From the NCBI GenBank assembly GCA_041175665.1, contig JBEDEM010000013.1, positions 1-46,215 of the forward strand: a DNA stretch of 46,215 nucleotides, read 5' to 3'. Below are positions 40,350-46,215 of the stretch, in pieces (the stretch's first letter is position 1; the number at the start of each line of letters is the position of its first letter). Below the pieces are notes generated by a model, which saw nothing but the letters and a program-made list of their open reading frames with translations, searched no databases and was not told the DNA's origin. The DNA is from UBA3064 sp016868095 (lineage in GTDB: Bacteria > Pseudomonadota > Gammaproteobacteria > Burkholderiales > Burkholderiaceae_E). Position numbers and translations under genes: made by a program.

Positions 40350-41376
40350 TTTCGGAGTGGATCTCGGTAGTCCGGCCGGTTGGTTACCCCTGGTATTCGC
40401 GCTGGTCATGGCACTGGCCATGCTGGCCTACGTGATTTTGGATGGCTATGACCTAGGTGTCGGTGTCCTGCTCAACAGAGCGGAAACCGTCGCTGAAAAG
40501 GACACTATGATCGCCAGTATCGGACCGTTTTGGGACGCCAATGAAACCTGGTTGGTGCTCGGTGTCGGTGTCCTGCTGGTGGGGTTCCCCTTGGCCCACG
40601 GCGTCATCCTCGGCGCTCTTTATTTGCCGGTCGCTTTGATGTTGGTGGCGCTGTCCTTGCGAGGTGTGGCGTTTGACTTTCGGGTCAAAGCCAAGACGCA
40701 CCACCGTCCGCTCTGGGACAAGACCTTTTACATCGGCTCTGGGTTGGCCTCTTGGTCGCAAGGCTTTATGTTGGGGCAACTCATCACTGGCTTCAAGCAA
40801 GACACGCCAGGCTATCTGTTCAGCACCTTGATCGGCTTTTGCTTGGTATTTGCCTATCGTTTACTCGGCGCAGGCTGGCTGATCATGAAGACCGAAGGGC
40901 ACTTACAACTCAAGGCGGTGGCTTGGGCCAAGGGCAGCCTGTGGCTTACAGCCGCAGGTGTTCTGGCGATTTCGGTCGCCACACCATGGGTCAGCCCGCG
41001 CATTTTTGAAAGGTGGTTCAGCTTTCCGAACCTGCTCATGCTATTTCCAATTCCAGCCATGACCATGGCATTGTTTTTTGTTATTTCACGCAGTCTGAAT
41101 CGCCTGCCCACCCGCCTGTCTCAGAGCAATCAGTATGGCGCTGCGGTTCCGTTTGCCAGCACGGTCGGTGTATTTCTGCTGTCTTTTTATGGGCTGGCCT
41201 ATAGCCTGTTTCCCTGGCTCGTCATCGACAAGATCAATATTTGGCAAGCGGCCAGTTCCCCCGAGGCTTTGCTGGTCATTTTTTACGGCGTGTTGGTTGT
41301 TCTGCCCGTCATCATTGGTTACACGGTGTTTGCGTATCGGGTGTTCTGGGGCAAATCTACGACACTCAGCTATTAA
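40342..41376 (+). CDS. cydB: Cytochrome bd ubiquinol oxidase subunit II
   Basis: A 344-residue membrane partner of CydA with about eight to nine spans. Motifs: LAYVILDGYDLGVGVLL, SIGPFWDANETWLVLGVGVLLVGFPLAHGVILGALYLP, RGVAFDFRVKAK, GLASWSQGFMLGQLITGF. GGAG precedes the ATG, which overlaps cydA by 8 nt. No cydX-type small subunit was recognised after it. Confidence 0.93.
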   Translation: MPDFGVDLGSPAGWLPLVFALVMALAMLAYVILDGYDLGVGVLLNRAETVAEKDTMIASIGPFWDANETWLVLGVGVLLVGFPLAHGVILGALYLPVALMLVALSLRGVAFDFRVKAKTHHRPLWDKTFYIGSGLASWSQGFMLGQLITGFKQDTPGYLFSTLIGFCLVFAYRLLGAGWLIMKTEGHLQLKAVAWAKGSLWLTAAGVLAISVATPWVSPRIFERWFSFPNLLMLFPIPAMTMALFFVISRSLNRLPTRLSQSNQYGAAVPFASTVGVFLLSFYGLAYSLFPWLVIDKINIWQAASSPEALLVIFYGVLVVLPVIIGYTVFAYRVFWGKSTTLSY

Positions 41377-41393
41377 CTCTCGAGAGAAATTTC

Positions 41394-41762
41394 ATGGCTT
41401 ACTCAGAAAAATTCCAGCGGTTGGCTGACGCGGCCATGGCCCAAGTTATCGGGGTGCCCCCTGAGCAGGTCGATGAATGGATCAAGCAAGGTGGTGTTGC
41501 CTTGGATATTCGTGACAAAGAAGAGCACGATGCCGATCATTTGGCCGGGTCACTTCATGTCAGCCGCGGGAAACTTGAGATGAATATCGAAGGTGTCATC
41601 CCAGACCTTCACGCACGAGTACTCTGCTACTGCAATGCGAATAACCGTGGTGCGCTCTCGGCCAACACGTTGCGTCAGATGGGCTATGTCAATGCTTGCT
41701 ACCTTGCTGGTGGTCTGAAAGGCTATCGAATTTGGAGCTCGCCCAAAACTTCTTTGAAGTAG
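41394..41762 (+). CDS. Single-domain rhodanese
   Basis: A 122-residue rhodanese. ATG 41394 has GAGAGA about 8 nt upstream, 17 nt after cydB. Features: PPEQVDEWIKQGGVALDIRDKEEHDADHLAGSLHVSRGKLEM, and the active loop LCYCNANNRGALSA, with catalytic Cys80 and Arg85 (CxxxxR). Sulfane-sulfur carrier or transferase, cytoplasmic. Last gene of the rightward sulfur arm. Confidence 0.88.
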   Translation: MAYSEKFQRLADAAMAQVIGVPPEQVDEWIKQGGVALDIRDKEEHDADHLAGSLHVSRGKLEMNIEGVIPDLHARVLCYCNANNRGALSANTLRQMGYVNACYLAGGLKGYRIWSSPKTSLK

Positions 41763-41931
41763 ATAAAGTTAAAGCCGGTGTCTCTAACTTTTTCTTAATC
41801 TGTGTGGGTGACGATCATATGGAAGCAGTCTTTCAGGCAGCTTTGGATGCAGCATTGAACCTTCAGGTTCGAGACTGAGCGAAAAGCGTTTTCTCCTGCT
41901 GCTTCCAGTCCATAACCGCTAGCGACAGAAT

Positions 41932-42110
41932 TTACGGCGAGCGCAGCACTCCACGCAGTTGTTTAACCACGACCCCTTCGATTTCGCCTGCTGGTACGCG
42001 ACAGGCCTCGCAGGCCTCTTAACCCAGCTTGATGGAGTCGGTGCCATCGTCATAGCGCTCGCGGGCCATCATCCAGCCCTCGGATTTCTGGCTGGCTATG
42101 AAGTACCTCC
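41932..42110 (-). pseudogene. Remnant resembling the C-terminal region of a large serine recombinase
   Basis: On the minus strand one frame reads ...WRYFIASQKSEGWMMAR..., then, after an in-frame TAA, EACEACRVPAGEIEGVVV followed by KQLRGVLRSP and TAA at 41934-41932. The segment RVPAGEIEGVVVKQLRG is close to what I recall following the zinc ribbon of large serine recombinases (RVPAxEIExxVxxQLR). No intact reading frame exists. The call rests on this short stretch. Confidence 0.4.
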
Positions 42111-42187
42111 AGCTTGCCCCCATCCATTTGCTCGCCGTGCAGTTCAAGGCGCTTGGCATGGACATAAGCTGACTTGAAAAGTTGTTC

Positions 42188-42217
42188 TTGCTAATAAGAA
42201 TGCGTTTGCAATAGAAT
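42188..42217 (+). promoter_or_regulatory. Promoter overlapped by a Fur-family-like box
   Basis: -35-like TTGCTA (42188-42193), 18-bp spacer and -10 TAGAAT (42212-42217) precede the ATG at 42244 by a suitable distance. The spacer carries TAATAAGAATGCGTTTGCAA, which resembles Fur-type boxes of the TAATGAGAAT kind. This suggests repression by metal (iron or zinc) of the downstream uptake genes. Confidence 0.4.
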
Positions 42218-42243
42218 GGAGATTCTGTTTTGAAAGGCTCTTC

Positions 42244-43404
42244 ATGTCTCGCAACTTCATTCTTTCTTCTTGTCTTGCGATAGTTGTGGCTTCATCAGTG
42301 GCCACAAGCCACGCTCAGTCCGCAGTGAGCGCGCCTAATTGGCAGGCGGGTGTCGTGCTGGACGCTGCGGCCACATCCCGAGGGCTTGAGTTGGGTGCAC
42401 GTGACAAGGGGCTAGGGCTTGGACACAGCGACCTGCTACTACGTGGTGCTCTCAACGAGCATTTCAGCGGTGAGGCTATTTTGGGTTTCCATACTGAAGC
42501 CAAGAAACTCGAAGGGCACATCGAAAACGCGTGGGTGCAGACCCGATCGCTGCCACATGGCTTCCAGGTGCGTGCTGGTCGATTCGCATCCCAGATTGGC
42601 TATCTCAACGAGCTTCACCCCCATACGGACGACTTCACAGAGCGGCCCTTGCTGTATAGAGGCTTCCTCGGTGGGCACTGGTATGACGATGGCATCCGGT
42701 TGAATTGGACGGCGCCTACGTCCTTCTATTTGCGCTTAGGTGCTGAAATCTTCGGCGGTAAAAAATTGGTTCCCGAGGCCACAACCGATTCCACCTCGCG
42801 GGTCAGCACGCTGAACTTGAAGATGGGCAATGACATCGGCAAATCGAGTAGCTGGCAATGGGGTTTGTCGCATGTCAACAACCAGCGCGAAGCGTTGGTA
42901 GAGGCGCATGACGCTTCAACCGATGCCCATAGCCATGCGGCAAGCTTCAGCGGAAAGCGCATGTGGATCAGCGACCTGGTCTGGAAATGGGCACCGGATG
43001 GCAACAACCGAAACCAGCAGCTGCGACTCAACTGGGAGTACGCTCAAGTCAGTGGGATCAACCGCTTTGCCGATAGCTCCATGCGCCACAGGGCCTCATC
43101 CTTGGGTGCTGTCTGGAAGTTCAATCCAGCATGGGAGGCGGGTGTGAGGACCGACTGGTTACGTGTTCATAAGACAGAAGATCACGAGGGTGATCTTGAG
43201 TTTGGCAGAGGACGGCTGAAGGAAAACGCCATCATGGTTGCTTACAAGCCCACCCACATGCAGACCCTGCGTTTACAGTTGACCCAACAGCGAGCCTCAG
43301 GGGCTAATGACGAAGGCGAAGCTGTCTTTGCGAATCCAGCTAGACGCAGCATCCAATTACAGTACGTGATTGGATTTGGAGCACACGGTGCGCATTCTTA
43401 CTAA
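42244..43404 (+). CDS. Outer-membrane beta-barrel protein linked to metal uptake genes
   Basis: A 386-residue exported protein. Signal peptide 1-24 (ATSHAQSAV). The mature part alternates hydrophobic and polar residues in barrel-like strands (DLLLRGALNEHFSGEAILGFHTEA; FQVRAGRFASQIG) and ends in an aromatic residue. Two His/Asp-rich loops stand out: LNELHPHTDDF and VEAHDASTDAHSHAASF, which could bind metal. No TonB box or plug domain is visible, so it is more like a porin than a TonB receptor. AAAGG precedes the ATG. It is followed by an overlapping receptor gene. Confidence 0.75.
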   Translation: MSRNFILSSCLAIVVASSVATSHAQSAVSAPNWQAGVVLDAAATSRGLELGARDKGLGLGHSDLLLRGALNEHFSGEAILGFHTEAKKLEGHIENAWVQTRSLPHGFQVRAGRFASQIGYLNELHPHTDDFTERPLLYRGFLGGHWYDDGIRLNWTAPTSFYLRLGAEIFGGKKLVPEATTDSTSRVSTLNLKMGNDIGKSSSWQWGLSHVNNQREALVEAHDASTDAHSHAASFSGKRMWISDLVWKWAPDGNNRNQQLRLNWEYAQVSGINRFADSSMRHRASSLGAVWKFNPAWEAGVRTDWLRVHKTEDHEGDLEFGRGRLKENAIMVAYKPTHMQTLRLQLTQQRASGANDEGEAVFANPARRSIQLQYVIGFGAHGAHSY

Positions 43405-44290
43405 TGCGATCCTCGCGCTTGCTCTGACAACTGCATGTCAAGCTCATGCCATCACAGTTTTCGCTTGTGAACCCGAATGGGCATCGCTGACACGGACGCT
43501 GCTACCAGAGGCGACTGTACAATCTGCGACCACGCATCTGCAGGATCCACACCATATCGAAGCACGGCCCTCGCTGATCGCGCAACTGCGTCGCGCTGAT
43601 TTTGCGATTTGTACCGGGGCTGAACTCGAAGCAGGGTGGCTGCCTATGCTGCAGGACAGAGCCGGGAATCCAAAGGTACAGTCGGGTAGGCCCTCAATGT
43701 TTTTTGCCGCAGAGCATGTGGATCTGATCGATCCCTTCAAGGGAATGATCACACCATTTTCGGGCGATGTTCATGCGTACGGCAATCCCCATGTCCACGC
43801 TGATCCGCGTCGGGTCTTGCAAGTAGCCAGGGCCTTGGCGTTGAGACTTGGGACCGTTTTCCCTGAGAAGAAGTCTCAGGTCGACCAAAACCTGATCCGG
43901 TTCGAATCCGAAATGGGTGCAAAGATCGTTGTCTGGGAACAGCAGGCGCGGGCACTCAAGGGGAGAGCGGTTGTTACCCAACACGCATCGTTTGGCTACC
44001 TATGGCCGTGGTTGGGTATGAAGTCAATTGCAGATCTTGAGCCCAAGCCCGGCATGCCTCCGACTGCCACGCACTTGGACAAGGTGCTTACGCAGGCCAA
44101 GGCGCAACAACCTATTGGGATCATCGTCGCGCTTCATCATGACCCGAAGCCTGCGCGTTGGCTGGCTAACAGTTTGGGCATGCAATCTCGGTTGTTGATC
44201 CTTCCTGCGACTGTGACAGACGAGCGGCCTGGGGGAATCGTGCGATGGTTTGACCAGGTACTTATGCAGCTGAGCAGTCTGTCTAAGTAG
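43388..44290 (+). CDS. Metal ABC transporter substrate-binding protein (ZnuA/TroA-like)
   Basis: A 300-residue periplasmic metal receptor. GTG 43388 is preceded by GGAG 5-6 nt upstream; a TTG 18 nt earlier is less likely. Signal peptide to about residue 21 (CQAHA). Candidate metal ligands: DPHHIEARPS (His55/56), GNPHVHADPRRV (His135/137), TQHASFGYLWPW and ALHHDPKPA. The long His-rich loop of ZnuA is absent. It overlaps the preceding gene by 17 nt and is followed by a permease 6 nt later. Zinc or manganese are most likely; sequence alone does not decide. Confidence 0.85.
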   Translation: MRILTNAILALALTTACQAHAITVFACEPEWASLTRTLLPEATVQSATTHLQDPHHIEARPSLIAQLRRADFAICTGAELEAGWLPMLQDRAGNPKVQSGRPSMFFAAEHVDLIDPFKGMITPFSGDVHAYGNPHVHADPRRVLQVARALALRLGTVFPEKKSQVDQNLIRFESEMGAKIVVWEQQARALKGRAVVTQHASFGYLWPWLGMKSIADLEPKPGMPPTATHLDKVLTQAKAQQPIGIIVALHHDPKPARWLANSLGMQSRLLILPATVTDERPGGIVRWFDQVLMQLSSLSK

Positions 44291-44296
44291 CGTGGG

Positions 44297-45049
44297 ATGG
44301 AATCGTGGTTCGCTTTCCCCGCCCTTGCGCTGATCACAGGCGTCGTGGCGCTTACACCCCTGGGAACTCAGGTGCTAAGGCGCGGCGTTGTATTCATCGA
44401 TTTGGCGGTCGCTCAGGCAGCCGCTGCAGCAGTCATTTGGGGCAACTACAAACTCCACTTCGATTCTCCGCTGATGGATCAAATCGCTGCTACCTTGGGT
44501 GCCATCGTCGTCAGCCTCGGTGTCGCTTGGGTTACCCGAAAGTGGAGCGAGCAACGAGAGGCATTGATTGGACTGATTTACGTAGCCAGTGCATGCATGG
44601 CACTTTTAGGGGCAAGCCAGCACCCACATGGCCGAGAAAAGCTCTTTCATTTACTGGCCGCAGATGTTCTTTGGGTTGATCCGTTAAGTGTTGGCATATT
44701 GATCCTGGCGGCGCTTGCCGTTCATATCATTAGGCTAAAACATTGGCTTGCGAAAGATGCGTTTTTCTACGCGCTCTTTGCTGTTATCGCGAGTGTGGCT
44801 GTACCGGCGCTGGGCTTGTTTCTCGTCTTTGCCAGTCTGATCGCGCCAGCTCTTTGGATTCAAAGAGGGTTCAATTCATGGGCAGCCATGGGTACGGCTT
44901 CACTTTTTTGCCTGATCGGCCTACTCCTGTCGTGGGTGGCGGATACACCAAGCGGGCCGACAGTGGTGATCGCACTAGCGGCTTTTGGTGTCTGCGCCAT
45001 GTTTCGTCGGCAGACTAAAGCGTCTGAGTTCGAAGTCCCTTCATCTTGA
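44297..45049 (+). CDS. Metal ABC transporter permease (ZnuB/ABC-3 family)
   Basis: A 250-residue membrane permease with about seven spans. ABC-3 features: RRGVVFIDLAVAQAAAAAVIWG near residue 30, REALIGLIYVASACMALLGASQHPHG and ADVLWVDPLSVGILILAA, and ALGLFLVFASLIAPAL. It follows the receptor gene directly. The ATP-binding subunit is not in this operon; the next gene faces the other way. Confidence 0.87.
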   Translation: MESWFAFPALALITGVVALTPLGTQVLRRGVVFIDLAVAQAAAAAVIWGNYKLHFDSPLMDQIAATLGAIVVSLGVAWVTRKWSEQREALIGLIYVASACMALLGASQHPHGREKLFHLLAADVLWVDPLSVGILILAALAVHIIRLKHWLAKDAFFYALFAVIASVAVPALGLFLVFASLIAPALWIQRGFNSWAAMGTASLFCLIGLLLSWVADTPSGPTVVIALAAFGVCAMFRRQTKASEFEVPSS

Positions 45050-45105
45050 TCAGTTAACTGGCAGAAGGATAGGTGGCCTCTGACTAATCGTGATAGCGGC
45101 CCAGC

Positions 45106-45753
45106 TCAGTGCAACGTGCGGTTGTCAGCTGCTGCGAAGTTCGAGGGTCTTTTTCGCGCTCGCTCGCAGTCAAGCACAACGCGATTAATTTCGGTCTCAA
45201 CAATGATCGACATCTGCTGGAAGTTTCTCAGCAGTCCTTTTAAGTCATCCACGGCTGCTGGTTTGCTTGGGTCATCAAGTAAGTTAGCTGCGCCGCCAAA
45301 CATGTCGCTCAGATCGAAGAGCACATCAACAGATTGATGCGCTTTCTCTGGTAAATCGATTGATTCGTTACCCCCAAAGAGTCCGTCGAGAAAGCCTCCC
45401 AGCTCTTGGCGACGAACTTGCGCAAGGTGCGCAACGCTTTCTCTTGTTGGCTCGGTGTTGAACCGAACTAACCGAAACGGGTCGCGACTTTTCTGGTGGC
45501 CCGTTAGGCGATTCCAAAGTCCGGAGAGCAATACATCAAAAAGCACGTTGACTTCATCGGGCGTTTCAAACACCGGAAACTCACCGCCCCAAAGTGACTG
45601 AACCACTTGTATGGGGGAGATTTGAAAGCTTGGCGAAGCGATACTGCCAAGAAACAGTGTCCGAACCGTGTGAAACGGTACAGGGCAGTTGTAGCGCTTT
45701 AGCATGGCGATAACATCGTGATCGCTCAACTTACTTGTTTTGTGTTTGCTCAT
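45106..45753 (-). CDS. Hypothetical protein, possibly UPF0149/YecA-like
   Basis: A 215-residue soluble protein with no signal peptide. ATG 45753 (MSKHKTSKLSDHDVIAML) is the probable start; the frame is open to ATG 45852, which would overlap the upstream methyltransferase stop by 4 nt. Distinctive segments: FLGSIASPSFQISPIQVVQSLWGGEFPVF, LLSGLWNRLTGHQ, RRQELGGFLDGLFGGNES. The arrangement faintly recalls UPF0149 proteins, but I do not recognise the family with confidence. Cytoplasmic, mostly helical. Confidence 0.65.
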   Translation of the reverse strand: MSKHKTSKLSDHDVIAMLKRYNCPVPFHTVRTLFLGSIASPSFQISPIQVVQSLWGGEFPVFETPDEVNVLFDVLLSGLWNRLTGHQKSRDPFRLVRFNTEPTRESVAHLAQVRRQELGGFLDGLFGGNESIDLPEKAHQSVDVLFDLSDMFGGAANLLDDPSKPAAVDDLKGLLRNFQQMSIIVETEINRVVLDCERARKRPSNFAAADNRTLH

Positions 45754-45848
45754 GGTGTTGAAGTTTGTTGCGCTGGCTGTTGCACACACGAGCATCATAG
45801 GCATAGTTGCCGTTCGAGCCAAGCTCGGCGGCTTGTGACCAAGACCAG

Positions 45849-46215
45849 TCACGAGCTTTCAATCCACCACCCACACGTCAAGCGCGCACGATGTGCGTCG
45901 ACATATGGCTTAGCGCTTGCTGCCAATTGTTGATGATCTGGAAAATGCTTTAACACCTCATGCAAGCCGCCGTCTCTGAGTTTTCTTGTTTGGTACGTGT
46001 TACCCTCGATGTCTGTCCTTGAAATTTCTGTGCTTGACCCTGATACGAAGTTGTTGTCAAGCATGATCAAGCGACCACCTGGTTTCAGGCAGCCATGAAC
46101 TGATCTAAAAAAGATAGAGCGCTCATCAAGTCTTAAGTGCGAATACCAGTTCGCCGCAAACACACAATCAACTGGCTCTAGAGGGTGGTTGAGGTCGGTC
46201 GGCAAGCGTGGAGTC
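45849..46215 (-). CDS. SAM-dependent methyltransferase, 5' part outside window
   Basis: C-terminal portion (about 121 residues) of a class I methyltransferase; the frame is open to the window edge. Seen: LEPVDCVFAANWYSHLRLDERSIFFRSVHGCLKPGGRLIMLDNNF, matching the post-motif II region with the common LKPGGRL. The SAM-binding motif I is beyond base 46215. It ends next to the hypothetical gene on the same strand. Confidence 0.78.
   Translation of the reverse strand, partial: TPRLPTDLNHPLEPVDCVFAANWYSHLRLDERSIFFRSVHGCLKPGGRLIMLDNNFVSGSSTEISRTDIEGNTYQTRKLRDGGLHEVLKHFPDHQQLAASAKPYVDAHRARLTCGWWIESS

Larger units (their letters stand above)
41763..42243. other. 481-bp interval without an intact gene
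   Basis: Lies between the rhodanese and the outer-membrane protein. Plus-strand frames here are short and unlike known proteins. The minus strand at 41932-42120 reads as broken coding sequence (see the recombinase-like remnant), and 42188-42217 holds a promoter and Fur-like box. Nothing recognisable at 41763-41930. Confidence 0.7.

Noticed and set aside
41959..42177. Plus-strand 72-codon frame in the gap before the outer-membrane protein
   Set aside because: The opposite strand gives the better protein-like remnant, and this frame has no ribosome-binding site or familiar motif.
42244..43404. TonB-dependent receptor
   Set aside because: At 386 residues it is too short and shows no plug domain or TonB box; a porin-like barrel fits better.
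1..46215. tRNA/rRNA genes, CRISPR arrays, intact IS elements or prophage
   Set aside because: No cloverleaf, regularly spaced repeat array, transposase or phage structural gene was seen on either strand.

Overview
The window looks like a piece of a betaproteobacterial chromosome, most likely Burkholderiales and possibly Alcaligenaceae-like. The reasons are three Bug/TctC-type extracytoplasmic solute receptors with a TctAB permease, a complete Liv-type ABC importer, DUF2062, PdxA-like and amidohydrolase-2 catabolic genes, and a ModE/ModABC pair of betaproteobacterial type. It is draft sequence: an 11-base run of N at 15207-15217 lies inside a glutathione-transferase gene. I see no tRNA, rRNA, CRISPR array, intact insertion sequence or prophage. 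This is a reading by eye, without database searches.

Layout. 1-15.1 kb is an uptake and catabolism region: an edge-truncated Bug receptor; DUF2062; a leftward livKHMGF operon; an AtzH/HpxZ-like gene behind three 20-bp tandem repeats; a PaaI-type thioesterase; a fuconolactonase-like hydrolase whose 3' end overlaps a PdxA-like gene by 53 bp; an amidase; and a leftward Bug-tctB-tctA-Bug operon. 15.1-19.9 kb holds a GST, a GNAT and leftward modABC, with divergent modE. modE abuts (0 nt) a gene fusing an alpha/beta-hydrolase to a class III nucleotide cyclase. 21.3-24.7 kb is a leftward selD / Ada-AlkA / ogt group. 24.7-32.3 kb carries E1 alpha and beta of a 2-oxoacid dehydrogenase, an MDR reductase, an SDR lacking its catalytic Tyr and Lys, a nitronate monooxygenase, a two-domain sulfurtransferase, a GNAT, a PspC protein, a histidine-rich small protein (followed by a hairpin terminator) and a YciI protein.

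32.3-45.05 kb looks different in composition (visibly more GC-rich, especially 32.3-39 kb) and function, and reads as an accessory block. Its core is two divergent arms. Leftward: ArsR/BigR-type regulator, two YeeE/YedE proteins, a DUF442-sulfide:quinone reductase fusion and a SulP transporter. Rightward: ETHE1-like persulfide dioxygenase, methyltransferase, DUF2892 protein, CIO-type cytochrome bd (cydAB) and a rhodanese. The arms share one perfect 14-bp-arm palindrome that contains two face-to-face promoters. Together they make a plausible self-contained sulfide-detoxifying and sulfide-resistant respiratory cassette: SQR reduces quinone, bd oxidase re-oxidises it, dioxygenase and rhodanese process persulfide, and transporters move sulfur compounds. 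A 481-bp gap with a likely serine-recombinase remnant separates it from a metal-uptake trio (outer-membrane protein, receptor, permease, no ATPase) behind a Fur-like box. After 45.05 kb the base composition returns to that of the left part, with an unidentified protein and a truncated methyltransferase.
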